A DNA stretch of 64,000 nt from Bacteroidales bacterium. GTDB lineage: Bacteria; Bacteroidota; Bacteroidia; Bacteroidales; UBA932. Positions 44,062 through 53,244 of the stretch are shown here, in pieces. The DNA is taken from contig JAFRRW010000011.1 in the NCBI GenBank assembly GCA_017427885.1, forward strand, positions 372,001 through 436,000, given 5' to 3'. The notes beneath the pieces are model-generated. The model was not told the DNA's origin. It did no database searches and saw nothing but the letters and a program-made list of their open reading frames with translations. The translations under genes were made by a program, and so were the position numbers. Within the stretch, counting starts at the first letter, position 1; every line of letters starts with the position of its first letter.

Positions 44062-47000
44062 TTATTTAGTATCAGGAAGGCCGAGGTCCTTGAAGGTCCT
44101 GGGGGCGGGAACGCCCGGCAGCGGCTTGCGGGACTTGATCTGCTCGAGGGCGACGGACACCGCCTTGAGCAACTGCTCGTCCTCCCCGTTCCATTCCTTT
44201 ATCGGATCGTTCTCGAGCACTATGTCGGGATCGACTCCGTGGTTCTCCACAATCCACTGTCCGGTCTTGGAGTCGTAATTCGTGAAGAAGGGAACCCTTA
44301 CGTCGGTGCCGTCCATATAGGGAAGGGAGCCGCTGATGCCGATGATTCCTCCCCAGCTCCTGGTGCCTATGATGGTGCCGAGGCCGGCAGCCTTGAACGT
44401 CCAGGGGAAGAGGTCTCCGTCGGAGGCGCTGTACTTGTTAACCAGCAAGACCTTGGGGCCGGTGTGGGTGGCGTCGGGCACCGTGCCGGTAAGGTCGGAA
44501 CCCCTTCTCATTGTCATCCTGAGGACCTCCCTCTGGAGACGCTCTATGACCATAGGGGAGATGTTTCCGCCGCCGTTGCCGCGGTCATCGATGATGAGGG
44601 CCTCCTTGTCGAGCTGGGGATAATAATACCTGATGAACTCGCTGAGTCCCTCGACACCCATATCAGGAATATAGATATAACCAACCTTGCCGCCGGATTT
44701 CTCGTTCACGGTCTTTATGTTGTTCTGCACCCACTCATAGTGGTAGAGGGGGAATTCGTCGTCGATGGGTTTCACCACAACCTTTTTCCCTCCGGCCGAA
44801 GCGGAGGTGTTCACGGTGAGTTCGGTGAGAACCCCAGCCTTCCCTGCGAGCAGGGAATAGATGTTGGGGACATCCTTGACCGAAACACCGTCCACCGCGG
44901 TGATGAACTGGCCCTCGGAGACCCCGATGCCCGGCTCGGTCAGCGGCGAACGCAGAATCTCCCTGTAGGGGGCGCCCTGGAGGATCCTGTCTATACGGAA
45001 GAAGCCGGAGCGGTCCTTGGAAAGTTCGGCGCCGAGCAGGCCCATCTTCTCCCTCGGGGCCTTTGGATATTCTCCCGGAGAGATATAGGCGTGGCCGCAA
45101 CCGAGTTCGGAAATCATCTCCCCTATCACATAGTTGAGGTCGAGCCTGGTCCTGACGTAGGGCAGGAGGGCGGAGTATTTCTCCTTGAGGGCCTTCCAGT
45201 CCCTTCCGTGCATGTTTTCAAGGTAGAATCCGTCCCTGAAGGCCCTCCAGACCTCGTCGAAGATCTCCGGCCATTCCTGGGAATAGTCCACCGTGGCGAC
45301 GACATCCTTCATCGACACCTTCTCGCCCTTCATCTTGGGGCCGAAGTCGGCGACGAGGATGTCCCTTCCGTCCATCAATATGGCCTTCTTGTTTCCGGGG
45401 CGGTAGTTCAGCATACCCTTCCCGGCCTCCTCGTCTTTTCCTGTCTTGAAATCGTACACCTTCAGCCCGTCGCGGCCTCCGTACCATATTTTCTTTCCGT
45501 CACAGTAGAAGTTGTATCCCGCATTTACCGGGACCTTTATCACCCTGGCCTGCAGGCCGTCGGTATCGACGACGACGTTCTCTTCCTTCTTGTCGTCCTT
45601 CCCGTCTTTCGCCGCGGGTTTTCCGCCGTCGGCGGGAGCCTTGGCCGCCTCGTCCTTACCGGGCTTGTCTGCGGCCCCGATTCCGTCGGTGGGCAGGAAA
45701 GGCGAAGGGGTGTCCTTGGCCAGAAGGGCCATATAGGTCGCATTGCTGTTGGAAGTGGCGAAGTCCCATTCCACGCTGCTGTAGATGGGATGGACCTCGG
45801 TACCCGAGGTGAAAAGGAGATATTTCCCGTCGGAGCTGAAGGAAGGCCTCATCGAGTTGTACCATCCGTCGGTGACGGGATACTCCTTGAGGGAGGCGAC
45901 GTTCAACAGGTAAACTATCGAGAACTGATTGGCCCCGTCCTTCGAATAGGCGATCCATTTCCCGTCGGGAGACCAGACGGCGTCGCGGATTTCCCCGTGG
46001 GGATTGGTGGTGAGATTCCTCCTGGCGCCGTCGAGGGACACCACGTCCAGGCGGTTCTTGCGGTCGGAGATGAGGATGCCTTTGCTGTCGGGGGACCACT
46101 GCAGGGCACGGATATATGTGTCCGCACCCTTTGTAAGCTGGCGGACGGACCCGGAGGCCACCTCGTAGAGATAGAGTTCCGTCTCACCCGTGGAATCCCC
46201 AATCCAGGCTATGTACTTGCCGTCGGGGCTCCATTCAGCTCCGCGGTCGTTGGATCCGGGAGAGAGGGATATGTTGCGGGTGACCCCTGCCGTGGCAGGG
46301 ACGTCAAACACCTCGCCGCGCACCGTCACCGCCAGGCGGGTACCGTCGGGTGAAAGGGACACGTTGCGGACGCTGCCGCCGAGGTTCTTGCGCTCCGTGC
46401 GGGAATAGACATTGTCGGAAGTCAGGGTGACGTTCACCTTCGTCGCCTTCTTCGTCGAGGGGTCGAACCTGAATATGTATCCTCCTTTCTCGAAAACGAT
46501 TGTCCTGCCGTCGGAAGAAGGGAACTTGACGTCGAAATCCGTGAAATCGGTTACCTTGGAGGTCTGTCCGGTGGCCGTATCGTAGCAGAACAGGTTCATT
46601 GTCATATCGCGGTCCGACGCGAAGTATATCTCGTTGCCTATCCACATCGGGAAGATGTCCTGGGCATCGTTGTCGGTAATCGGCCTTACGGTCTTCCCGT
46701 CATATATCCATACTTCGTCGGCCATTCCTCCGCGATAGTACTTCCATGTGCGGAACTCCCTCATTACACGGTTGTAAGCCAGTTTTTTCCCGTCGGGCGA
46801 CCAGGAACAGAAGCCTCCCTGAGGAAGAGGTATCTCCTCCGGCATCGACCCGTCAGGGGACACTTTCCACAGATTCCCCTCGAAACCGTCGCCGATGCGG
46901 TTGCGGTAGACAATGTATTTCCCGTCTGGAGTCCAGCCCATCACTATGTTGTTCGGGCCCATCCTGTCCCCGATGTCGTCCCTGGAATTCGTGGAAGTGT

Positions 47001-47316
47001 AGGTAACCCTGCGTGGTTCTCCTCCTCCTGCCGGAATGACATACACTTCGCGATTGCCGTCATATTCCCCGGTGAAGGCTATTGTTGAACCGTCCGGACT
47101 ATAACGGGCGAAAATTTCGAATCCGACGTGGGAGGTCAGCCTTCGGGCCTCACCTCCGGTTACAGGCACGGTATACAGGTCTCCGGCATAGGTGAAAGCT
47201 ATGTCCCTGCCGTTCGTGGCGGGGAAACGGAGAAGACGGGCTTCACCGACTGGAGCGGCGGAGGCAGCGGCCGAGAAAAGGACCATTGCCAGGAGAATTG
47301 TTTTTCTTGCATCCAT
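44062..47316 (-). CDS. Tricorn-like S41 protease with beta-propellers and PDZ domain
   Basis: The protein of about 1084 residues has a signal peptide (MDARKTILLAMVLFSAAASA). The N-terminal two thirds contain repeated SPDGK/WSPDGK propeller motifs, as in tricorn protease and TolB-like proteins. A PDZ-like segment (SEGQFITAVDGVSVKDV) and the S41 catalytic domain follow. GCGHAY supplies the His, NKYSASDGD the nucleophile Ser and GTRSWGG the oxyanion part. It breaks down peptides outside the cytoplasm. The start at 47316 is preferred over an ATG at 47337, which would lie in the -7 element. Confidence 0.93.
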   Translation of the reverse strand: MDARKTILLAMVLFSAAASAAPVGEARLLRFPATNGRDIAFTYAGDLYTVPVTGGEARRLTSHVGFEIFARYSPDGSTIAFTGEYDGNREVYVIPAGGGEPRRVTYTSTNSRDDIGDRMGPNNIVMGWTPDGKYIVYRNRIGDGFEGNLWKVSPDGSMPEEIPLPQGGFCSWSPDGKKLAYNRVMREFRTWKYYRGGMADEVWIYDGKTVRPITDNDAQDIFPMWIGNEIYFASDRDMTMNLFCYDTATGQTSKVTDFTDFDVKFPSSDGRTIVFEKGGYIFRFDPSTKKATKVNVTLTSDNVYSRTERKNLGGSVRNVSLSPDGTRLAVTVRGEVFDVPATAGVTRNISLSPGSNDRGAEWSPDGKYIAWIGDSTGETELYLYEVASGSVRQLTKGADTYIRALQWSPDSKGILISDRKNRLDVVSLDGARRNLTTNPHGEIRDAVWSPDGKWIAYSKDGANQFSIVYLLNVASLKEYPVTDGWYNSMRPSFSSDGKYLLFTSGTEVHPIYSSVEWDFATSNSNATYMALLAKDTPSPFLPTDGIGAADKPGKDEAAKAPADGGKPAAKDGKDDKKEENVVVDTDGLQARVIKVPVNAGYNFYCDGKKIWYGGRDGLKVYDFKTGKDEEAGKGMLNYRPGNKKAILMDGRDILVADFGPKMKGEKVSMKDVVATVDYSQEWPEIFDEVWRAFRDGFYLENMHGRDWKALKEKYSALLPYVRTRLDLNYVIGEMISELGCGHAYISPGEYPKAPREKMGLLGAELSKDRSGFFRIDRILQGAPYREILRSPLTEPGIGVSEGQFITAVDGVSVKDVPNIYSLLAGKAGVLTELTVNTSASAGGKKVVVKPIDDEFPLYHYEWVQNNIKTVNEKSGGKVGYIYIPDMGVEGLSEFIRYYYPQLDKEALIIDDRGNGGGNISPMVIERLQREVLRMTMRRGSDLTGTVPDATHTGPKVLLVNKYSASDGDLFPWTFKAAGLGTIIGTRSWGGIIGISGSLPYMDGTDVRVPFFTNYDSKTGQWIVENHGVDPDIVLENDPIKEWNGEDEQLLKAVSVALEQIKSRKPLPGVPAPRTFKDLGLPDTK

Positions 47317-47334
47317 AAGTAGTTCGATTTTATT

Positions 47335-47342
47335 CAAATATA
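47335..47342 (-). promoter_or_regulatory. -7 element for the tricorn-like/GH92 unit
   Basis: TATATTTG on the minus strand is an exact match, about 19 bases before the chosen ATG at 47316. It sits between the GH31 stop (47355) and the protease gene, so the two have separate promoters. Confidence 0.6.
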
Positions 47343-47354
47343 GTCTTTTTACGA

Positions 47355-49679
47355 TTATTTCAAAACTATGCTGGTTCCTGCCCCAGAATATACTGCTTCG
47401 GCATCACAGGCATCTCTGTCAAGGGCGGTTCCTGCGTCCGGACGGACCAGGACGACCCGGAATCTGCGCGTCAGGGGCATTCCGGGATAGCTTCCTTCCC
47501 TGTCGCCTATCGAAAGTGTCCTTGCCGCATCGTCCCAATGCATAGGAATCCTGCTGTAAATCCCCTTTTCGCAGGCATAGCCGTCGCCTTCATCCTCATA
47601 AAGGGTGAAATCTCCGTCGGCTCCGGCATATATCCTGACCTGGATGTCGTCCCAAGGCCGTTCCGAAGCGTACTGGACGTCCGGACCCACAGGCAGGACG
47701 GTTCCGGCCTTGACGTAAACGGGTATGCGGTCGCGGGGAACGGTAAGGTCGAAAGAAACATTCCCTTCAACCGGCATGCCTTCCCAGAAATCAATCCACC
47801 TTCCTTCCGGGAGGTACACGCTGCACGTATCGTCTTCTCGGAAGACTGGGGCGACGAGAAGTGCGTCTCCGAACAGGAACTCTTCCTCCTGGCGCCAGGT
47901 CCTGCGGTCTTCAGGCCAGTCGGCGAAAAGAGGACGCATAAGAGACGCACCCTCCGAACTGACCCTCCAAGCCTGGGTGTAAATGTATGGAAGTAGAAGG
48001 TAACGGAGACGGATTGCAGCTTCCTGGATGTCAAAGTCGCGCCCGCCCCTCGTGCCGAACTGGAATATCTCTCTCGTCGTATGGGTGCCATGAGACCGCA
48101 TCATCCCGGTAAAGACGGCAAGTTGCATCCATCGGTCATACAGCTGTCGGAAGCCGGGATTTGCATTTCCTCCTGGATAGGACCCGGAGGAATAGAAGCC
48201 TCCGATATCCGAATTGTGATATGGAATGCCACAAAGGGACAGGTTGAGGGCCGATGTAACCTGGTCACTCAACGAAATCCAGGTGGAATGGAGGTCCCCT
48301 GACCAGACGTGAGCCCCGTATCGCTGCAGGCCTGCTGTGGCGCTGCGTGTCAGTATCATCACTCGGCGATCGTCAGTCAGATTCCTTTGATGGTCATATA
48401 CCCCTCCCACGGAATAAAGGGGGAAGGAATTGAGCATCGACCGCAAAGACCCCTCTGAAGTCTGATACGACAATTCGTTCCCGGTCAAGGATGGATGTTC
48501 TGGTTCGGTGGCATCCAGCCACCAGCCATCCAACCCTGCAGCCCAAAGATTCCTTTCTATGTATCCCCAGTAAATTTCCCTGGCGCGGGAATCCCAGGCG
48601 TCATATACCCGGGCTCCGCTTCCCCAGGGATAAGTGTCGTTCGGAAGCAGGAGGTTCCCTTCATCCAGCTCCTTATATATATCCGTTTCCGAGCCGAAAG
48701 ACGGCCAGATTGAGATAAGGGCGTGGGCGTGCATCCCGTGGATCTCATCCATCATTCCGAAAGGGTCAGGGAAGCGCGGATTCAGGAACTGGACCGCATT
48801 CCAGTGACCGTCGTCCCCCCAATACTGCCAGTCCTGTATGATACCGTCCAGGGGAACGCCCAGCTCCCGGTATTTCCTGACTGTGCTTACCAGTTCTTCC
48901 GCAGACCTGTACCTCTCCCGCGACTGTAGGAAACCGAAAGCCCACATCGGATTCATCGGAACCTCGCCTGTCAGAATACGGATATTCCTAATAACCGCGT
49001 CTGCACTTCCTCCACCAAGGATAAAGTAGGAAAGGTTTTTCCCAGCCGTTGACGTAAAGGTGAAACCTTCATCCCCGCTCCGGTATTCCGTGGGAGAATA
49101 ATTGTCCCAATAAATGGCATAACCCTTTATGGAATGGACAAGGGGTATGGCTATCTCGGTGTTGACATTCTCAAGATAATATTCTTTTCCCATCTGGTCC
49201 ATCCCGCTGCCCTTGTGCTGGCCAAGGCCATATATTGCCTCGTCCTTATCCAGCAGGAAACCCTGACTAATCCCATTCCGGGTCTCGGATTCTGGCCCTT
49301 CACGGACCAGAAGATCCCCGTTGTAACGATAGAACATTATGGTTCCTGTAGCGATGTTCAGTTCAACCGACAGCGAATCCGTCGTGAGGCGGACCTTTCC
49401 GTCTTTGCTTTTCCTGACATCGTGCCTGACTTTGCCGGGACGAAGGACCACGGACGCCGTAGGGGACAGGTCGGCCTCGCCTTGACGGGGGGATTTCACC
49501 ACCTGGATGATATCAGGAGCATAGCACACCACGTCGATCCTGCACTGGTCTCCCTCGGCCGTCAATCCTTGGGACGTTTTACGTATAGGACCTTCGCAGG
49601 AACACATGACAAAAAATGCAGTCAGAACCAGCGGGAGAAAAGGCGACGGCATTGACGGGACAGTCTTTCTGTCAAACAT
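47355..49679 (-). CDS. GH31 family alpha-glycosidase (alpha-xylosidase/glucosidase-like), secreted
   Basis: The 774-residue protein has an N-terminal hydrophobic segment with a possible lipobox (LTAFFVMCSC), so it is probably a periplasmic or surface lipoprotein. The GH31 barrel has the nucleophile Asp in GWWLDATEPE and the acid/base Asp in VWSGDLHSTW. YGLGQHKGSG and NPMWAFGFLQSRERY mark the substrate-entry domain. The WLDATEPE pattern is seen in the alpha-xylosidase (YicI/BoGH31A) branch. The start at 49679 gives a positively charged N-terminus, but only 4 bases of leader follow the predicted promoter; Met10 at 49652 is the alternative. Confidence 0.9.
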   Translation of the reverse strand: MFDRKTVPSMPSPFLPLVLTAFFVMCSCEGPIRKTSQGLTAEGDQCRIDVVCYAPDIIQVVKSPRQGEADLSPTASVVLRPGKVRHDVRKSKDGKVRLTTDSLSVELNIATGTIMFYRYNGDLLVREGPESETRNGISQGFLLDKDEAIYGLGQHKGSGMDQMGKEYYLENVNTEIAIPLVHSIKGYAIYWDNYSPTEYRSGDEGFTFTSTAGKNLSYFILGGGSADAVIRNIRILTGEVPMNPMWAFGFLQSRERYRSAEELVSTVRKYRELGVPLDGIIQDWQYWGDDGHWNAVQFLNPRFPDPFGMMDEIHGMHAHALISIWPSFGSETDIYKELDEGNLLLPNDTYPWGSGARVYDAWDSRAREIYWGYIERNLWAAGLDGWWLDATEPEHPSLTGNELSYQTSEGSLRSMLNSFPLYSVGGVYDHQRNLTDDRRVMILTRSATAGLQRYGAHVWSGDLHSTWISLSDQVTSALNLSLCGIPYHNSDIGGFYSSGSYPGGNANPGFRQLYDRWMQLAVFTGMMRSHGTHTTREIFQFGTRGGRDFDIQEAAIRLRYLLLPYIYTQAWRVSSEGASLMRPLFADWPEDRRTWRQEEEFLFGDALLVAPVFREDDTCSVYLPEGRWIDFWEGMPVEGNVSFDLTVPRDRIPVYVKAGTVLPVGPDVQYASERPWDDIQVRIYAGADGDFTLYEDEGDGYACEKGIYSRIPMHWDDAARTLSIGDREGSYPGMPLTRRFRVVLVRPDAGTALDRDACDAEAVYSGAGTSIVLK

Positions 49680-49689
49680 AAAGGATTTT

Positions 49690-49697
49690 CAAATTTA
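49690..49697 (-). promoter_or_regulatory. -7 element for the GH31 gene
   Basis: TAAATTTG on the minus strand fits TAnnTTTG; no -33 is clear. It is divergent from the rsmA element 33 bases away. Confidence 0.45.
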
Positions 49698-49729
49698 TCT
49701 AAAGGTAATTATTTTCATTAGGATTCCGC

Positions 49730-49737
49730 TATCTTTG
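49730..49737 (+). promoter_or_regulatory. -7 element for rsmA
   Basis: TATCTTTG fits TAnnTTTG, 22 bases before the rsmA GTG start. Confidence 0.55.
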
Positions 49738-49759
49738 CATTATTAGATTCCGTTTTGCC

Positions 49760-50539
49760 GTGAAAGTAAAAGCGAAAAAATCCCTCGGACAGCATTTCCT
49801 TACGGACCTTTCAATAGCCCGGAACATAGTGGACGCACTTGAGTGTCCCGAAGGGAAAACCGTGGAGTCTGTCCTGGAGATCGGACCCGGTATGGGTGTT
49901 CTGTCGCAATATCTCCTTGAAAGGGAAGATGTTTCGCTGAAAATGGTGGAACTTGACCCTGAAAGCGTCGTCTGGCTCCGGGAGCACTTCCGGGGAATGG
50001 AAGGACGGCTCCTGCAGGCGGATTTCCTGAAACTCGACCTCGGAAAGATCTTTCCGGGACAGTTTTCAATAATAGGTAATTTCCCCTACAATATATCCTC
50101 CCAGATTTTCTTCAAGATATTGGAAAAACGGGACCTCGTACCCCAGGTCGTCTGCATGGTTCAGAAAGAGGTGGCCCAGCGCATAGCGGAACCTCCTGGA
50201 ACCAAGACCTACGGCATTCTTTCGGTCTTTCTCCAGGCCTGGTACGATATAGAATATCTCTTCACGGTAGGGCCCGGTGCCTTCGCCCCTCCCCCGAAGG
50301 TCAACTCCGCCGTCATCCGCCTCAGGCGCAATTCCCGCACATCGCTTGACTGCGACGATGCCCTGTTCCGCACAATCGTCAAGACCTCCTTCGGTCAGAG
50401 GCGCAAGACGCTGCGCAATTCCCTGCGCTCCCTCGCGGAAAGCAAAGGGAAGAGCCTCTCGGACGAGGTCTTTGACCTGCGGCCCGAAAGGCTCTCCGTT
50501 GAAGATTTCGTCGGTCTGACGAAATTCTTTGAATCTTAG
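49760..50539 (+). CDS. rsmA: 16S rRNA (adenine1518/1519-N6)-dimethyltransferase
   Basis: RsmA (KsgA) dimethylates two adenosines in helix 45 late in 30S assembly. The 259-residue sequence starts at a GTG (VKVKAKKSLGQHFL, translated with Met). It has the SAM loop LEIGPGMGVLSQYL, the catalytic NFPYNISSQIFFKIL (family NxPY), and the C-terminal domain ending FVGLTKFFES. The stop overlaps that of the convergent EF-G paralog. Confidence 0.96.
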   Translation: MKVKAKKSLGQHFLTDLSIARNIVDALECPEGKTVESVLEIGPGMGVLSQYLLEREDVSLKMVELDPESVVWLREHFRGMEGRLLQADFLKLDLGKIFPGQFSIIGNFPYNISSQIFFKILEKRDLVPQVVCMVQKEVAQRIAEPPGTKTYGILSVFLQAWYDIEYLFTVGPGAFAPPPKVNSAVIRLRRNSRTSLDCDDALFRTIVKTSFGQRRKTLRNSLRSLAESKGKSLSDEVFDLRPERLSVEDFVGLTKFFES

Positions 50540-52689
50540 TCCTCGTCTTTCTCCTGGGCTTCGTACTCCTCGAGAAGCTTCTTCTGGACATCGGCCGGAA
50601 CGGGCTGATATTCGGCGAATGACATCTCGAAGGTGGCGGAACCTGCGGTCAGGGAAGAAAGGACGGTGGAATACCTGTAGAGTTCTGCGAGAGGAATCTT
50701 GGCGTGAAGCACGGCGAAGGTGCCGTCCATATCCTGGCCAAGATACATTCCCCTGCGGCCGGTGATGTCCGACATGCAGGCTCCCTGATACTCCGAAGGA
50801 GTGGTGATGTCCACGTTGTAGATGGGCTCGAGGATCTTCGGGCCGGCCTCCTTGAAGGCCATGCTGAAGGCCTGGCGTCCGGCGATGATGAAGGCGATTT
50901 CCTTGGAATCCACCGGGTGCATCTTACCGTCGTAGATATAAACCCTGATGTCACGGGCATAGGAACCGGTGAGAGGGCCTTCGGTCATCTTCTGGTTGAT
51001 ACCCTTGAGGATGGCGGGCATGAAGCCAAGGTCGATGGCACCGCCCACGACGCAGTTGTTGAACTCGAGCTTTCCGCCCCAGGGGAGTTCCTGGATATCG
51101 GTGCTCTTGATGGGGAGGATGGTCTCCTTGCCCTCGATCTTGAAGGACTTGGGCTGAGGCTCGCCTTCGACGTAGGGATAGATGATCATCGCGACCTCAC
51201 CGAACTGGCCGGCGCCGCCGGACTGCTTCTTGTGACGGTAGCGGGCGATGGCCATCTTGGTGATGGTCTCACGATAAGGGATCTTCGGAGCGAAGAACTC
51301 GGCGTCATACTTGAACTCGTTCTTCAGGCGCCACTTGGCGTAGTTGATGTGCTGCTCGCCCATACCGCTGAGGATGGTCTGCCTGAGCTCGTTGGAATAT
51401 TCCACGCGGAGGGTGGGATCCTGCGCGGCGATCTTGTTCATCGCCTCGCCTACCTTGGCGTCGTCGTTCTTGTCGAGGGCGCGTACGGCGCAGGTATACT
51501 TGAACTTCGGGAACCTCATGTGCTCGATGGCCTCCTGGCCGGCGACGGCGAGGGTGGTGTCCTCCTTGCCTGCCTTGAGCTTCATGACGCAGCCGATGTC
51601 TCCGGCGCTGATCTTTTGGACCTCCTCTTTCTTGGCTCCGGCCGCGACGTAAATGGCGGAAAGACGCTCGCCGTTGCCGGTCTCGGGGTTGATGAGGTCG
51701 GCTCCCTTGGTGAGGGCTCCGCTCATCACCTTGAAATAGGACACGTCACCTAGATGGGGCTCGACGTCGGTCTTGAAGATGAAGATGGACAGGGGTCCGT
51801 TCTCGTTGCAGATGACGTCGCCGCCGGCAACGTTCTTCTCGATCTTGCCGAGCGGGGAAGGAGCCACGTTGATGATGAACTCCATCAGGTTCTTCACGCC
51901 CACGTCGTTCTTGGCGGAGAGGCAGAAGACCGGCATTATCTCGCGCTTTGCAAGGCCTGCGGCCAGACCCTTGCGGATCTCGTCGATCTCGAGGGACTCG
52001 GTGTCGAAATACTTCATCATCAGCTCGTCGTCACCCTCGGCAGCCTTCTCCATAAGCTCCTGGTGGAGGGTTGCGGCCTCATCGGCGTGCTGGGCAGGAA
52101 TCTCCTGCTCCTCGATGGTGCCGTTGGCGTCCTTGGCGACATAGTACTTCATCGTGAGGACGTCCACGAAACTCTTGAAGTTCACGCCGGGATCGACGGG
52201 GAACTGGATCTGCACGGGCTTGGTCCCGTAGATCTCCCTGAGGGATTCGATAGTGCGCTCCCAGTTGGCCTTCTCGGTGTCGAGCTGGTTGACGGCCACG
52301 ATGAGGGGAACTCCGTACTGGTCGGCGTAACGGGAGAAAATCTGGGTGCCCACCTCGGCTCCCTGCTGGGCGTTGACCACCAGCACGGCCGACTCGACCA
52401 CCTTGAAGGCGGCGATGGCGCCTCCGCAGAAATCATCGGATCCCGGAGCGTCGATAATGTTGAACTTCTTGTTCAGCACCTCTGCATAAAGAGGGGTGGC
52501 ATTCACGGATTTCTGGTTGGTCTGCTCGAACTCGGTGTTGTCTGAAACCGTGTTCTTGCCTTCGACCGATCCCCTTCTGTCGACGACCTTGCCCTCATAG
52601 AGCATAGCCTCGGACAGCGTCGTCTTTCCGGACTTGGAACTTCCGATGAGGACCACGTTGCGAATGTCTGATGTCGAGTATTGTTTCAT
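50536..52689 (-). CDS. EF-G paralog (EF-G2-like) lacking the catalytic His
   Basis: The 717-residue protein has all EF-G domains. The G domain holds a P-loop (GSSKSGKTTL), NQLD in place of NKxD, and SAK. G3 reads FNIIDAPGSDDF, where EF-G has DTPGHVDF, so the His that activates water for GTP hydrolysis is Ser84. The switch I ERGITI motif is replaced by QTNQKSVNATP. Domains III-V are complete (ALDKNDDAKVGEAM; SGGAGQFGEV; AGSATFEMSFAEYQPVP). Canonical fusA is not in this window. An EF-G paralog of Bacteroides has been reported to translate without GTP hydrolysis; whether this is the ortholog is inference. Confidence 0.92.
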   Translation of the reverse strand: MKQYSTSDIRNVVLIGSSKSGKTTLSEAMLYEGKVVDRRGSVEGKNTVSDNTEFEQTNQKSVNATPLYAEVLNKKFNIIDAPGSDDFCGGAIAAFKVVESAVLVVNAQQGAEVGTQIFSRYADQYGVPLIVAVNQLDTEKANWERTIESLREIYGTKPVQIQFPVDPGVNFKSFVDVLTMKYYVAKDANGTIEEQEIPAQHADEAATLHQELMEKAAEGDDELMMKYFDTESLEIDEIRKGLAAGLAKREIMPVFCLSAKNDVGVKNLMEFIINVAPSPLGKIEKNVAGGDVICNENGPLSIFIFKTDVEPHLGDVSYFKVMSGALTKGADLINPETGNGERLSAIYVAAGAKKEEVQKISAGDIGCVMKLKAGKEDTTLAVAGQEAIEHMRFPKFKYTCAVRALDKNDDAKVGEAMNKIAAQDPTLRVEYSNELRQTILSGMGEQHINYAKWRLKNEFKYDAEFFAPKIPYRETITKMAIARYRHKKQSGGAGQFGEVAMIIYPYVEGEPQPKSFKIEGKETILPIKSTDIQELPWGGKLEFNNCVVGGAIDLGFMPAILKGINQKMTEGPLTGSYARDIRVYIYDGKMHPVDSKEIAFIIAGRQAFSMAFKEAGPKILEPIYNVDITTPSEYQGACMSDITGRRGMYLGQDMDGTFAVLHAKIPLAELYRYSTVLSSLTAGSATFEMSFAEYQPVPADVQKKLLEEYEAQEKDED

Positions 52690-52722
52690 CTTGGTTTATG
52701 TAGTTAATTTTTTATTAGATTT

Positions 52723-52732
52723 CGCTTAAGCG
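52723..52732. repeat. Palindrome at the EF-G paralog transcription start
   Basis: CGCTTAAGCG is a perfect 10-base palindrome that overlaps the predicted +1 (about 52728). It may be an operator; no regulator is known. Confidence 0.35.
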
Positions 52733-52734
52733 TG

Positions 52735-52765
52735 CAAAACTAATAAAAAATCGCACCATAACAAA
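52735..52765 (-). promoter_or_regulatory. Consensus promoter for the EF-G paralog
   Basis: On the minus strand TTTG (52765-52762) and TAGTTTTG (52742-52735) are spaced by 19 bases, a full match to the Bacteroidetes two-part promoter. The start codon is about 45 bases downstream, leaving a 40-base AT-rich leader. Confidence 0.8.
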
Positions 52766-52774
52766 AAGAACTTC

Positions 52775-53014
52775 CTATAAATATCCGACAAGGCCGTATT
52801 TGGCGCTCATCCCCTCCGTCCAGTCCCTGCGGAGCGACGAGATTATCTCGTCTCCGCCATATCCCGTTTCAGACAGTATGAGGGCGCCGAGCCTGTCCGG
52901 ATCCGCACCCATGGCCCTGCAGAGCTCCCTGAAATCGACCGTCCCGTCCTTGTATACCTGTTCCTCGTCGAGCAGCTTCTCGAAAATCCTGTACTTTTCG
53001 TCAATGTCTTCCAT
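52775..53014 (-). CDS. Small acidic hypothetical protein
   Basis: I do not recognise the 79-residue sequence. It begins MEDIDEKYRIFEKLLDEEQV, has a central helix-turn-helix-like stretch (DFRELCRAMGADPDRLGALI) and ends with a basic patch and SAKYGLVGYL. Acidic N-terminal helices and no signal peptide suggest a cytoplasmic protein. The DFRELCRAMGADPDRL segment resembles the first helices of DNA-binding domains, which could make it a small regulator, but it is too short to name. Its stop is 10 bases before the -33 of the EF-G paralog promoter. Confidence 0.6.
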   Translation of the reverse strand: MEDIDEKYRIFEKLLDEEQVYKDGTVDFRELCRAMGADPDRLGALILSETGYGGDEIISSLRRDWTEGMSAKYGLVGYL

Positions 53015-53210
53015 ATCTCAGTTCATTTTCTGGTTTCCGGGGCAAAGTTCGCACACCTGCAATCAATAGACAAGAGGGAGGACCTTTCCGGCCGGGGTAA
53101 AACCAAGATTTTTTGTTTTTCTTTCCGTTTTTCGATTTTTCTTTTGAAAAAGCGACAGTATTTGTCTTTTCAAGACATTTTCTGTCTGCAGGAGTGGCGG
53201 AGGTGTAGCA

Positions 53211-53218
53211 TAATTTTG
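53211..53218 (+). promoter_or_regulatory. -7 element for the XRE-family gene
   Basis: TAATTTTG fits TAnnTTTG. It overlaps an in-frame GTG at 53218, so that codon cannot be the start and the ATG at 53245 is used. The 53015-53210 stretch has no other clear element. Confidence 0.5.
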
Positions 53219-53244
53219 TGTCCACGAACCCCCGTTTTTCAAAA

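Noticed and set aside
44029-46353. A 774-codon open frame on the plus strand, antisense to the tricorn-like gene
   Set aside because: It mirrors the minus-strand gene in a GC-rich region, has no family features and lies entirely inside a clear gene with domains.
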